Shown piece after piece: positions 15,750 through 24,379 of a stretch of DNA of 64,000 bases. Origin of the DNA: Lachnospiraceae bacterium (GTDB lineage Bacteria; Bacillota; Clostridia; Lachnospirales; Lachnospiraceae); the NCBI GenBank assembly GCA_017500935.1, contig JAFVXW010000020.1:25998-89997 (forward strand). Direction: 5' to 3'. Every line of letters begins with the position of its first letter. Position 1 is the stretch's first letter. The position numbers were made by a program, and so were the translations under genes. The notes beneath the pieces are model-generated. The model was given only the letters and a program-made list of their open reading frames with translations, did no database searches and was not told the DNA's origin.

Positions 15750-16256
15750 TTATTTGTTCTTGCCGCAGCACTTTTTGTACTTCTTACCGCTGCCGCAGGG
15801 ACAGGGATCGTTGGGATAAACCTTTGCAGCCTTAACAACTGTAGTAGAGCTCTTCTGCTCTTTGTACAGGTTCTTCTTATCTTCTTCGCTGTAAATTGCA
15901 TTCCACTCTTCCAGACCATACAACCAGTCAGCTTCTGCAGCAACCATGTTCTTGTAAAGCAGTGCTTTGTCAAATCCCAGATTTACAACGGTATCTTCTT
16001 CCATCTCTTCGATGGGGTTAGCCTTTACAAGGCTGTCATTGATACCATCAAGGAAACCTGTCATGGTCATAATGCTGACATTATATTTTTCTGCGAGTTC
16101 CTTAACAGTACCGGTAACTACTTCATCGGGATTCTTAAGAAGCTCTGCATAGATTTCTTTTTCCTGTAAAAAATACTCAGACCAGAATTTCTGCAGCTGA
16201 TTTTTATCTGCCTGCTGATCGTAGGCAATTTTCTGCCATGTTGCTAATAATGCCAT
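15750..16256 (-). CDS. SEC-C motif protein
   Basis: 168 residues from ATG 16256 (GAGGTGGAACA upstream). The body is helical and acidic (residues 1-140), and the C-terminus is a textbook SEC-C zinc motif, [18 protein letters not shown]. The same motif ends SecA and many small proteins, where it binds zinc and sometimes ribosomes or SecB. The function of this standalone form is not known. It stands alone between an oxidoreductase and a DegV gene. Confidence 0.85.
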   Translation of the reverse strand: MALLATWQKIAYDQQADKNQLQKFWSEYFLQEKEIYAELLKNPDEVVTGTVKELAEKYNVSIMTMTGFLDGINDSLVKANPIEEMEEDTVVNLGFDKALLYKNMVAAEADWLYGLEEWNAIYSEEDKKNLYKEQKSSTTVVKAAKVYPNDPCPCGSGKKYKKCCGKNK

Positions 16257-16376
16257 TGTTCCACCTCGTTTTATTCTTCGCGCTCTGCGCTTTTTGTATA
16301 TTCATGGATATATCAGAACGTATCTATCCTATCCAATTATATATTACCAAACGAAAATGTGCAAGGTAAAAAAAAT

Positions 16377-17240
16377 TTATACCAGATTTTTTACCACACC
16401 GATGCCCACAGCTCCCGGTCCGATATGACAGGAAATGCTCAGCGGCAAAGGCTCCAGGGTAAAACTTACGCCAAAAACTTCTTCCAGTTCCTTTATATAT
16501 TCTTCCGCTTCGCCGGGATCACCTGTATACGCACTGTAAAAAGAAAGTTTCCCTGCTTCTGCCTCATTTAAAAAACGGTTTTCCAGATCGTCCTGCAGGG
16601 CCTTTACCATCATCTTATGCGCCTGTTTTTTGCCGCGCGCCTTTGCATAGGCATCCAGCTTCTCTCCCTGAATCTGAAGAACCGGCTTGATATTCAAAAC
16701 AGTGCCCACTGCCGCTGCCGCAGGCGTGATGCGTCCGCCTTTTTTCAGATATTTTAAAGATTCCAGCGTAATATAAATGCTGGCTTCCAGCTTTTCCTTT
16801 TCCAGCGTTTCGCAGATCGCTGACGCATCCATTCCCTCTTTTGCCATCTTTGCCGCTTCCAGAACAGACTGTTTTAAGGAAACAGAAATACGCTGATTGT
16901 CCACCACAAAAACTTTCCCCTCATAGTCCTGTGCCATCATGATGGCTGTCTGACAGGAAGATGACAGGCTGGAAGACATGGGAATATAAATCACCTGCTC
17001 GTAAGTCTCAAGCAGCTTTTCCCAAAGGTCGATCACATCCCCCGGAGAAGGACAGGAAGTGGAAATCTCTGCTTCCTGCGTCAGTTTTTCATAAAAAGCT
17101 TCCTGGGTCAGATTCACGCCCTCCAGATAAAACTTTCCGTCTATATAAAAAGGCATCGGAATCACAAAAATTCCGATCTTTTCGGCCTCAAGCTGTGTGA
17201 TACCGCTGTTGCTGTCTGTAACGATCGCAATTTTATTCAT
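16377..17240 (-). CDS. DegV-family fatty-acid-binding protein
   Basis: 287 residues, full length for the family, from ATG 17240. DegV/FakB proteins hold a fatty acid for phosphorylation by a FakA kinase in phospholipid synthesis. Visible are the N-terminal IVTDSNSGI, the middle STSCPSPGDVIDLWEKLL with the Ser that touches the lipid head, YIPMSSSLSSSC, VVDNQRISVSLKQ, and the C-terminal SCHIGPGAVGIGV with the conserved His. No fakA is near. Which lipid is carried cannot be told. Confidence 0.92.
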   Translation of the reverse strand: MNKIAIVTDSNSGITQLEAEKIGIFVIPMPFYIDGKFYLEGVNLTQEAFYEKLTQEAEISTSCPSPGDVIDLWEKLLETYEQVIYIPMSSSLSSSCQTAIMMAQDYEGKVFVVDNQRISVSLKQSVLEAAKMAKEGMDASAICETLEKEKLEASIYITLESLKYLKKGGRITPAAAAVGTVLNIKPVLQIQGEKLDAYAKARGKKQAHKMMVKALQDDLENRFLNEAEAGKLSFYSAYTGDPGEAEEYIKELEEVFGVSFTLEPLPLSISCHIGPGAVGIGVVKNLV

Positions 17241-17391
17241 GCAGGTAACATCTCTCCTTTTTTGTCTTACTTAAGTATTCTGCCATTTTGAAAGTATATC
17301 ACAGATTTTTTTCAAAAAAAAGTCAATTTCCCTTGAGAAACCTCTGCCGCTCTACTATACTGAACCTATAACACTTTTTGGGAGAATAAAC

Positions 17392-17628
17392 ATGAAGAAA
17401 AATCATAAACGTCTCGCAGCGACCGCAGCTATTCTGTTTTTAGTTGCCCTGTATATTTTCACCTTTATCACAGCTTTCTTAAAAATCGAAAACTGGAACC
17501 GTCTGTTTTTAGCCAGTGCAGCAGCCACTGTTTTTGTGCCGATCCTTGTCTGGATCTTCATCTGGCTTTACGGCAAATATACAGACCGCCATACCATGGC
17601 TGATATACAGAATGAAAAAGAGGAATGA
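17392..17628 (+). CDS. small two-helix membrane protein
   Basis: 78 residues from ATG 17392, after a promoter-like region (TTGAGA...TATACT about 17333-17362) and GGGAG. Two hydrophobic segments (LAATAAILFLVALYIFTFITAFL, residues about 8-30; LFLASAAATVFVPILVWIFIWLYG, about 39-62) are followed by a charged tail ending in KEE. Similar proteins are common and uncharacterised in Lachnospiraceae. It ends in a bidirectional terminator. Confidence 0.75.
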   Translation: MKKNHKRLAATAAILFLVALYIFTFITAFLKIENWNRLFLASAAATVFVPILVWIFIWLYGKYTDRHTMADIQNEKEE

Positions 17629-17648
17629 TTTTGGGTCATTCCTCTTTT
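17613..17648. terminator. bidirectional terminator
   Basis: AAGAGGAATGA pairs with TCATTCCTCTT with T6 on the plus strand and A-rich flank on the other; it serves the small membrane gene and probably the convergent ABC operon. Confidence 0.85.
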
Positions 17649-17668
17649 TTGATACTTTATTTATACTG

Positions 17669-18433
17669 TCAGCTGTTTAACTTTCCGATAAAATCTCGGA
17701 TACGCTTATTCTCTGATCCAAACACTTCCTCTGCACTGCCCTGCGCCAGAATATCGCCGTGCTCTAAAAAGATCACTCTGTCTGAAATCTCGCGGGCAAA
17801 CTGCATTTCATGCGTAACAATGATCATCGTCATGTTTTCACGCGCAAGCTGTTTGATCACCTTTAAGACTTCCCCTGTCAGCTCCGGATCCAGCGCTGAT
17901 GTCGGCTCATCAAAAAACAGAATCTGCGGCTTTAATGCCAGTGCCCTGGCAATGGAAACACGCTGCTGCTGTCCGCCGGAAAGCTGATAAGGATAGGCAT
18001 CTCCCTTATCTTCCAGTCCAAACTGCATCAAAAGCTTTTCTGCCCGTTCCTTTGCTTCCTTTTTAGAGATCTTGTCCACAGTCATCGGTGCATCCATGAT
18101 GTTTTTGAGCACACTGTAATGAGGAAACAGGTTAAAATTCTGAAAAACAAGACCAAAATAGCGGCGGATTCTGCGAAGATCCGCTTTGGATGCCAGCACG
18201 CACTTACCGTCCTCTTCCTTTACCGCATGTTCGCCCATGTAGATCAGCTCACCGCCGTCCATTTCCTCCAGCATGGTCGCACAGCGCAGCAGTGTGGATT
18301 TTCCCGAACCGGAAGGTCCGATAATGGAAACCACTTCTCCCTCTGCAATTTCCAGAGAAATATCCTTTAAAACAGTGTTGCCGTCAAATTCCTTATGCAG
18401 ATTTTTTATGGTCAACAGATTTTTTCTTTCCAT
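17669..18433 (-). CDS. polar amino-acid ABC transporter, ATP-binding subunit
   Basis: 254 residues, typical GlnQ/HisP length. Walker A GPSGSGKST (residues about 40-48), Q-loop GLVFQNFNLFPH, signature LSGGQQQR (about 149-156), Walker B ILFFDEPTSALD and switch IVTHEM are all intact. It pairs with the permease gene 13 nt upstream and the binding protein before that, forming an importer of a polar amino acid; the ligand is not evident. Confidence 0.95.
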   Translation of the reverse strand: MERKNLLTIKNLHKEFDGNTVLKDISLEIAEGEVVSIIGPSGSGKSTLLRCATMLEEMDGGELIYMGEHAVKEEDGKCVLASKADLRRIRRYFGLVFQNFNLFPHYSVLKNIMDAPMTVDKISKKEAKERAEKLLMQFGLEDKGDAYPYQLSGGQQQRVSIARALALKPQILFFDEPTSALDPELTGEVLKVIKQLARENMTMIIVTHEMQFAREISDRVIFLEHGDILAQGSAEEVFGSENKRIRDFIGKLNS

Positions 18434-18446
18434 CTTCTGCCTCCCC

Positions 18447-19121
18447 TTATCTGTAATAATTCAGCTTCGTTTCCACATATTCCATGCCGGAAGCCACAAC
18501 CAGATTGAAAATATAGTAAAATACACCGGCAACCATCAGCGGCATAACAGAAGACTGCGCCGCTGCAAACTGCTTTGCTGCCGTAAACATCTCCACCTGC
18601 GCCAAAACAAAGGCTAAGGAGGTATCCTTTACCAAGGTGATCATTTCATTGGTGATCGGCGGCAGGATCCGCTTGATCACCTGCGGCAGAATGATCTTCA
18701 TAAAGGTCTGTGTTTTGGTATATCCCAGCACTTTCGCAGCCTCATACTGCCCTACCGGCATGGATTCAATGCCGGAACGGTAAATTTCGGCAAAATAGGC
18801 GGCATAGTTTAATACAAATGCCAGAATCACCGCAGAGAAACGCCAGCTGTTTGTGATTTTGATGCCGAATACATAAAACGGTGAAAAATAGACCACTACC
18901 AGCTGCAGCATCAGCGGCGTTCCGCGCATAATGGAAATGTATGCCTTATTCAAGGTACGCAGCAGTCTGTTTTTAGACATTCTGCCAAAGGCAAACAAAA
19001 GTCCCAGCGGAAGTGAAAACACCAGTGTCAGGATAAAAATTGTCAGCGTTACACCAAATCCGGAAATCATATCCGGCAGCATGATCGCCAGTTTGTTCAT
19101 AAAATCTGCAAGATTCTGCAT
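18447..19121 (-). CDS. polar amino-acid ABC transporter, permease
   Basis: 224 residues from ATG 19121 (GGAGG 4-5 nt upstream; the frame to 19169 is not needed). Membrane segments alternate as in HisM/GlnP, and the EAA loop that docks the ATPase is clear: GQYEAAKVLGYTKTQTFMKIILPQ (residues about 141-164). TLFMRGTPLMLQL-type motif appears as SIMRGTPLMLQLVVVYF (about 61-77). It is followed by the ATPase gene. Confidence 0.93.
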   Translation of the reverse strand: MQNLADFMNKLAIMLPDMISGFGVTLTIFILTLVFSLPLGLLFAFGRMSKNRLLRTLNKAYISIMRGTPLMLQLVVVYFSPFYVFGIKITNSWRFSAVILAFVLNYAAYFAEIYRSGIESMPVGQYEAAKVLGYTKTQTFMKIILPQVIKRILPPITNEMITLVKDTSLAFVLAQVEMFTAAKQFAAAQSSVMPLMVAGVFYYIFNLVVASGMEYVETKLNYYR

Positions 19122-19156
19122 ATTTCCTCCAAAATAAAACAATACCGGAAAACGCA

Positions 19157-19192
19157 AAAAGAACGGCATCCATTTCCTTAGGATGCCGTTCC
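19157..19192 (-). terminator. intercistronic terminator between binding protein and permease
   Basis: On the minus strand AACGGCATCC pairs with GGATGCCGTT, followed by CTTTTTG. It probably lets the binding protein be made in excess over the membrane parts. Confidence 0.75.
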
Positions 19193-19207
19193 CATTACCA
19201 TCCTGTG

Positions 19208-20038
19208 TTATTTACCAAGACATACACTTTCTGTCATACCAAAGTCTGCATATTTCTCCGCGATTTCCATAAAGGTTCCGTCTTCTGCCATCTCAAGAAG
19301 CGTCTCTTCCACAACATCCTTCAGTGCAGTATTGCCTCTTAAGAAACCTACGCCGTACTGTTCTGTTGCAAGCTGTTCTTCCAGAACGGTGAAGCCGCCG
19401 CCTCTCTGGGAAATGTGATAGTTTGCAACACCGATATCCATTGCCAGTGCATCAATTGCGCCTGCTTCCAGATCCATAAATGCGGTATTGTAATCTGCAT
19501 ACTGATTCATGCTGCCAAAGGATGCTTTCAATGCTTCATTTGCGGAATCTTCCAGCGCTGCCAATGCAGAAGAACCCTTCTGAACACCTACCACCACACC
19601 AGCAAGATCAGCCTTGGATGTGATACCGGAATCATCTGCTACTACAAATACCTGGCTGTTGTCTACATAAGGCACTGTCCAGGTATAAAAATCTTCTCTG
19701 CCGTTAATGGTAAAGCCGTTCCAGATACAGTCAATGGTGCCTGCTTCCAGCTCCATGTCCTTGGCATCCCATTCAATGGGCTGCTTAACCAGTTCCCAGC
19801 CGAGTCTGTCGCATACTTCTGCAGCCAGATCAAGGTCAAAACCTACATATTCGCCTGAATCGTCCTTGTAACCGTAAGGAGGAAACTCTGCATCAAAACC
19901 AACAACGAACTTGCCATCATCTACAGTGCCGTTCGCATTCTGCTGATCATCAGTTTTCGGTGCTTCTTTTGTGCCGCAGGCAGCCAGACCTGCAACCATA
20001 ACAGTTGCCATCAAACATGCAAAAACTCTCTTCTTCAT
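19208..20038 (-). CDS. polar amino-acid ABC transporter, substrate-binding lipoprotein
   Basis: 276 residues. A lipoprotein signal (MKKRVFACLMATVMVAGLAAC, lipobox LAAC with Cys at about 21) anchors it outside the membrane. The SBP family 3 fold shows FVVGFDAEFPPYGYKDDSGEYVGFDLDLAAEVC (residues about 48-80), WDAKDMELEAGTIDCIWNGFTI and VGVQKGSSALAAL. EFPPYGY and WNGFTI are characteristic of ligand-pocket residues of arginine/cystine/glutamine binders. It is first in the operon. Confidence 0.93.
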   Translation of the reverse strand: MKKRVFACLMATVMVAGLAACGTKEAPKTDDQQNANGTVDDGKFVVGFDAEFPPYGYKDDSGEYVGFDLDLAAEVCDRLGWELVKQPIEWDAKDMELEAGTIDCIWNGFTINGREDFYTWTVPYVDNSQVFVVADDSGITSKADLAGVVVGVQKGSSALAALEDSANEALKASFGSMNQYADYNTAFMDLEAGAIDALAMDIGVANYHISQRGGGFTVLEEQLATEQYGVGFLRGNTALKDVVEETLLEMAEDGTFMEIAEKYADFGMTESVCLGK

Positions 20039-20066
20039 AATGATGTTCTCCCCATCTTTTATTTTA

Positions 20067-20136
20067 GTGTGTTATTAATTTACCACACTAAATTATGTTA
20101 CCTGAACCATAGCACAATTTACATAATATTGTCAAG
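20067..20136 (-). promoter_or_regulatory. promoter and operator-like palindrome of the ABC operon
   Basis: On the minus strand TTGACA, an 18-nt spacer and TATGGT are followed by TAGTGTG-N12-CACACTA (20067-20092). The inverted repeat lies at or just after the transcription start, fitting a repressor site; the regulator is unknown. Confidence 0.5.
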
Positions 20137-21201
20137 TTATTCTTTTACAATCACGCCTCCTGCAAAAATATGTCTATTTTCATAAAAAACTGCAGACTGT
20201 CCCGGTGTCACGGCACGGACCGGAACCATAAATTCACATTCCAAAAGATCGTTATCCACCAGTCTGATCCTGCATAAATCACCCTTATGGGCATAACGGA
20301 TTTTTCCCAGCAGCTCTCTGGGTTCACGCAGCGTTTCCTCTGCCATAAAATTTAAATTTCTGCAGTAAAGCTTTGTGGTAAAAAGCTCTTCACTTTCCCC
20401 GATCACCACTTCATTGGTTTCCGGGCGGATATCTGTCACAAATACCGGATGCCCCATCGCCAGATTCAGTCCTTTTCTCTGTCCGATGGTATAATGAATG
20501 ATTCCCTGATGTTCACCCAGAATTTTTCCATCTCTGGTCACAAAATGACCGGTTTTAAAAGCCCTGTCACTATCCGGCAGTGCAGCGTTTTGCGTATATC
20601 TCTGAATAAAGGCTGCATGATCATGATCGGGTATAAAACAGATTTCCTGACTGTCTCTTTTATGTGCAACAGGAAGTCCTGCATCCATGGCCATTTTTCT
20701 GACTTCATCCTTGGGATATTCTCCCACCGGCATCAGGGTAGAAGCTAACTGCTCCTGTGTCAGCTGATACAGCGCATATGTCTGGTCCTTGGACGCCGTT
20801 ACAGAATTGGTAACTGCCAGTCTGCCGTTTTCCAGCCGCATGATCCTTGCATAATGACCTGTTGCGATCTTATCTGCTCCCTGGGATTTTGCATAGGAAA
20901 GCATCGCCTCCCATTTGATCTTGCGGTTGCAGACCACACAGGGATTGGGCGTGCGCCCTGCCAGATAATCAGCGGCAAAGGTGTCTATTACTTCTTTTTC
21001 AAATTCTTTGGTAAAATCCACCACCTGATGAGAAATGCCCAGCGTATCGGCAACAGCCTTTGCATCCTTTTCAATGTCATCCATTCCGTCAAAATGATGC
21101 ATGGTCACACCGTGCACATCATATCCTTGTTCCAGCAATAATAAAGCGGCTACCGATGAATCCACACCACCGGAAAGTCCGACGATCACTTTTTCTTTCA
21201 T
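20137..21201 (-). CDS. mnmA: tRNA-uridine 2-sulfurtransferase
   Basis: MnmA thiolates uridine 34 of tRNA-Glu/Gln/Lys using ATP and a persulfide donor. 354 residues, normal length. The PP-loop GLSGGVDSS is at residues 8-16; the two catalytic cysteines are in TPNPCVVCNRKIKWE (about 94-108) and SQEICFIPD (about 193-201). The C-terminal barrel includes IGQRKGLNLAMGHPVFVT. It stands alone here without its usual iscS/nifU neighbours. Confidence 0.96.
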   Translation of the reverse strand: MKEKVIVGLSGGVDSSVAALLLLEQGYDVHGVTMHHFDGMDDIEKDAKAVADTLGISHQVVDFTKEFEKEVIDTFAADYLAGRTPNPCVVCNRKIKWEAMLSYAKSQGADKIATGHYARIMRLENGRLAVTNSVTASKDQTYALYQLTQEQLASTLMPVGEYPKDEVRKMAMDAGLPVAHKRDSQEICFIPDHDHAAFIQRYTQNAALPDSDRAFKTGHFVTRDGKILGEHQGIIHYTIGQRKGLNLAMGHPVFVTDIRPETNEVVIGESEELFTTKLYCRNLNFMAEETLREPRELLGKIRYAHKGDLCRIRLVDNDLLECEFMVPVRAVTPGQSAVFYENRHIFAGGVIVKE

Positions 21202-21318
21202 AATTTACTCACTCCTTTTCCCTAAAATAACAAACACAGGCTCTTTCGTCAAGCCAATCCCATCATGAGACCAGAGACTTACGCATACAATAAAGCAACC
21301 TGCTGTTTGGAGATTCCT

Positions 21319-22653
21319 ATGCGCAAAAATAAACTCATAACAGGAACCCTGATCTTAACGGCGGCCGGATTTGCCAGCCGTTTCATTGGTTTTTTTTACA
21401 GAATTTTTCTCTCGCGGATGTTTTCCGCAGAACAAATGGGCATTTATGAACTGATTAATCCTATTCTGGCACTTTGCTATGCCCTCTGTACTTCCGGAAT
21501 CCAGAACGCGATCTCAAAATATACCGCTTCCTGTATCGGTCCGGATGCCAAAAACAGACAGCTTCGTGTTTTACTTTCCGGTCTTTACTTTTCACTGTTT
21601 CTGTCTGCAGGATACAGCTTTGCGGTATACCGTTTTTCGGATCAGATCGCACAAAATCTTTTGATGGAAGAACGCTGCGCGCCCCTTTTGCGCATCATTG
21701 CGCTTTCTTTCCCCGCAGCCTGTGTCCATTCCTGCATCAACGGTTATTATTACGGCACTCACAAAACAGAACTTCCTGCATTCTGTCAGCTGGTGGAACA
21801 GATTTTCCGTGTCGGCAGTGTTTTTTTATTCTGGCAATACAGCATCACCCATCCTGTCACCTTCCGGATCAGCGCAGCTGCTGTCGGCCTTGTCATCGGA
21901 GAAGTTGTTTCTGCTGTGCTCTCCATCGTACTTACCTGGATTCACTTTACGTTTCATACCGGCGCTGCTGCCTTTGCAGGCTTTCGTAAAGCAGACTTTT
22001 CTCCGCTGTCTCTGCTTATTTTTGCCCTTCCACTGACCTTTAACCGGGTTTGTTTAAATCTTTTGTCTGCTGCTGAAGCCGCCTGGATACCGGTAAAGCT
22101 GACCCAATACGGTTTTACCGATGCAGAAGCACTTTCTGTATACGGCACTCTGACCGGTATGGCCATGACCTGTATCTTTTTTCCAACTGCCATGACTAAT
22201 TCTGTAGCGGTCCTGATCATGCCGCTGGTGTCCTCTGCTGACGCCGGCAAAAACCGGGATTACTTAAAAAGACTTATCCTCAAATGCAGTTTCTTCTGTC
22301 TTTCCATCGGATTTGTCTGTATGCTTTTCTTTTATATCGCAGGACTGCCTCTGGGAAACCTTTTGTTTCATAATGCCGACGCCGGACATTTTATCCGCAG
22401 TCTGAGCTTTCTGTGTCCTTTTCTATATCTGAATACAACACTCTTTTCCGTACAGAACGGGCTGGGGAAAACAGGGCTTACCTTTTTTGCCAATCTGTGC
22501 GCCATAGACATACGCCTGTTTTTTGTTTTTTTCTGTATCCCTGCACTGGGAGTCAGCGGATACTTATACGGCCTTTTTGTCAGCCAGATTTTTGTCACAC
22601 TGTTTCATCTGTTTACACTGGGACGCTTTTTTTCAAAAATATCTGATTCATAA
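21319..22653 (+). CDS. MOP-superfamily polysaccharide flippase (SpoVB/MurJ-like)
   Basis: 444 residues from ATG 21319 (GGAG upstream; the frame to 21265 is shorter on signals). About 12 to 14 hydrophobic segments are visible, starting with LITGTLILTAAGFASRFIGFFYRIFLSRM, the usual N-terminus of SpoVB-type flippases (residues 4-32), and later EQMGIYELINPILALCYAL. Such proteins turn over lipid-linked oligosaccharides, in spore-formers often for spore cortex or cell wall. The exact substrate is not clear. It converges on xerD. Confidence 0.88.
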   Translation: MRKNKLITGTLILTAAGFASRFIGFFYRIFLSRMFSAEQMGIYELINPILALCYALCTSGIQNAISKYTASCIGPDAKNRQLRVLLSGLYFSLFLSAGYSFAVYRFSDQIAQNLLMEERCAPLLRIIALSFPAACVHSCINGYYYGTHKTELPAFCQLVEQIFRVGSVFLFWQYSITHPVTFRISAAAVGLVIGEVVSAVLSIVLTWIHFTFHTGAAAFAGFRKADFSPLSLLIFALPLTFNRVCLNLLSAAEAAWIPVKLTQYGFTDAEALSVYGTLTGMAMTCIFFPTAMTNSVAVLIMPLVSSADAGKNRDYLKRLILKCSFFCLSIGFVCMLFFYIAGLPLGNLLFHNADAGHFIRSLSFLCPFLYLNTTLFSVQNGLGKTGLTFFANLCAIDIRLFFVFFCIPALGVSGYLYGLFVSQIFVTLFHLFTLGRFFSKISDS

Positions 22654-22665
22654 AGCCATAAAAAT

Positions 22666-22730
22666 AGTGTGCTCTTTGCGCCGAGCGCGGTTGCCGTAGG
22701 CAACATTTACCGCGCGCGCGAGTGCGTATA
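22666..22730. repeat. dispersed palindromic element, copy B
   Basis: Edges AGTGTGCTCTTTGCG and CGCGCGCGCGAGTGCGTATA match copy A. Inside, GCGCGGT and ACCGCGC and an inner GTTGCC/GGCAAC form a nested hairpin. It lies between two convergent genes. Confidence 0.6.
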
Positions 22731-22773
22731 AAAAAACTGTATTGTACAGTATATAAGCTGTGCAATACAGTTT
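22731..22773 (-). terminator. xerD terminator
   Basis: On the minus strand AAACTGTATTG pairs with CAATACAGTTT, followed by T6. The opposite strand ends with a weaker T run. Confidence 0.8.
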
Positions 22774-22776
22774 CTA

Positions 22777-23661
22777 TTATCCTCTGGGATGGGTTTTGGT
22801 ATAGACTTCCCTGATCTTATGATGCCCCATTTGAGCATAAATCTGTGTGGTGGAAATGTCGGAATGTCCAAGCATCTCCTGCACACTCTTTAAATCAGCG
22901 CCGTTCTCCACAAGATGTGCGGCAAAAGAATGGCGAAGGGTATGAGGTGTGATCTCATCTGTAATACCCGCCAGCTGGGCATAATGCTTGACAAGCTTCC
23001 AGAATCCCTGACGGCTCATGGGTTTTCCGGAATAATTGACAAACAGGATATTCTCACTGCCGTTCTGCACCAATTCCATGCGGCCCTTGCTTAAATAGAC
23101 TAAAAGAGCTTCTCTGGCCTTGTTTCCAAACGGAATGATACGCTCTTTGCTTTTATCGTGGCAGACAATATATCCCATCTGCATATTCACATCGGAGAGA
23201 GTAAGCGAAATCAGTTCAGAGACTCTGATCCCTGTCGCATATAACAGTTCCAGCATGGCTCTGTCCCGGATTTCCTTGGCACTTGTACCGCATGGCTGCT
23301 CCAGAAGCTTTTCCACATCCTCTAAGGATAAAACCCCGGGTTCTTTCTTTTCCACACGCGGTGCCTTAATGTTCTCAGAAACATCCTCGCTGACATATCC
23401 ATACTTATGTAAAAAATGGTAAAAAGCCTTGACCGACGCGATATTGCGCGAAATTGTCGCAGCCTTGAAATTTTCTCTCTCCAGATAAAGCACATAGGAC
23501 TGCAGCGTTGTCTCTGTCACCGCGCTGATACTGCTGATTCCATGCTGTTCCATGTAAGAAGACAGCTTCTTTAAATCCCGCTGATAAGACAACTCCGTGT
23601 TTTCGGAAGTTCTCTTCACGATATGCAGATATGACATAAACTCCCGAATCAATTCCTCCAT
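22777..23661 (-). CDS. xerD: site-specific tyrosine recombinase
   Basis: XerD with XerC resolves chromosome dimers at dif. 294 residues, the standard length. The N-terminal SAM-like core-binding domain (residues 1-85) is followed by the catalytic domain with the full set: Arg in ATGIRVSEL (about 142-150), Lys in DKSKE, HTLRHSFAAHL (about 238-248, His and Arg), LGHSDISTTQIYAQM with the second His and the nucleophile Tyr. It is placed just after spoIIM, an order common in spore-forming Firmicutes. Confidence 0.95.
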   Translation of the reverse strand: MEELIREFMSYLHIVKRTSENTELSYQRDLKKLSSYMEQHGISSISAVTETTLQSYVLYLERENFKAATISRNIASVKAFYHFLHKYGYVSEDVSENIKAPRVEKKEPGVLSLEDVEKLLEQPCGTSAKEIRDRAMLELLYATGIRVSELISLTLSDVNMQMGYIVCHDKSKERIIPFGNKAREALLVYLSKGRMELVQNGSENILFVNYSGKPMSRQGFWKLVKHYAQLAGITDEITPHTLRHSFAAHLVENGADLKSVQEMLGHSDISTTQIYAQMGHHKIREVYTKTHPRG

Positions 23662-23759
23662 TGTACAAATACCCTTCTTGAAAACCGTGAAAAATTACCA
23701 ATTTATGAGAATAATTATAATCATTTTTTCGGAGAAAAGCAATGTCAATTTTTTGCGTT

Positions 23760-24302
23760 TCACGTCGAAAACATTGTAAATATCAGCTTTATCAGCCCCG
23801 GCCCTATATATGCTTCCAACGCACTAGCCATCAGCAGCATACCGGCCGAAAACACCAGCATGCCTTTGGCCTTTTTCTGAACACACTGTTCCCAGACCTC
23901 CAGATATCCCAGCATCAAAAAAAGTCCCTGCGGCAAAACACACCCGCAAAAAAGCGGAAAAGCCCGGATTCCAAATCGCACCGCCAGCACTGCCAGCATG
24001 ATACCTGCCAAAAAACCGCTCCAGCCAAAAAACAAAACTGCCCCGGCAACCGCTCCTCCTGCAGCCGACACCAAAAGGATCAGAAACAGAAACTCTGTAC
24101 GCCTTTGCAAAATATAAAAGAAGAATTTGTGAGAATCAATGTCCAGAACCGTCATTTTCTCAAACAGACTGCGGTTCAAAAAATCCGTATTCCAGACCAT
24201 TCTTTCATACTCAAGACAAATCAGCGCAATCCCCAGCACAAAAGAAATTACAAAGACAGCAGACCACTTCCGTTTGTTTTGGCTTTTCGGAAAAAAGGAC
24301 AT
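23760..24302 (-). CDS. spoIIM: stage II sporulation protein M-like
   Basis: 180 residues with about five membrane helices (AVFVISFVLGIALICLEY, FLFLILLVSAAGGAVAGAVLFF, GFLAGIMLAVLAVRFG, GLFLMLGYLEVWEQC, LVFSAGMLLMASALEAYI). SpoIIM is part of the DMP complex that dissolves septal peptidoglycan during engulfment. CGCVLPQGLF matches the family's conserved loop. The place next to xerD supports the call over a generic membrane protein. Length is slightly under the Bacillus protein. Confidence 0.8.
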   Translation of the reverse strand: MSFFPKSQNKRKWSAVFVISFVLGIALICLEYERMVWNTDFLNRSLFEKMTVLDIDSHKFFFYILQRRTEFLFLILLVSAAGGAVAGAVLFFGWSGFLAGIMLAVLAVRFGIRAFPLFCGCVLPQGLFLMLGYLEVWEQCVQKKAKGMLVFSAGMLLMASALEAYIGPGLIKLIFTMFST

Positions 24303-24356
24303 AAAAAACCCCCAGATCCATATACATTTTCATGTATATGCAGATTTGGGGGTTAG
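24303..24356 (-). terminator. rny terminator
   Basis: On the minus strand AACCCCCA-AT...CATATACATG / GTATATG...AT-TGGGGGTT forms a long stem followed by TTTTTT; the sequence overlaps the spoIIM start region. Confidence 0.85.
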
Positions 24357-24379
24357 ATGCTAATTACTTACGCAGGAAC

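Noticed and set aside
19415-19858. Plus-strand open frame of 147 codons
   Set aside because: Antisense to the ABC binding-protein gene, which has a clear lipobox and fold.
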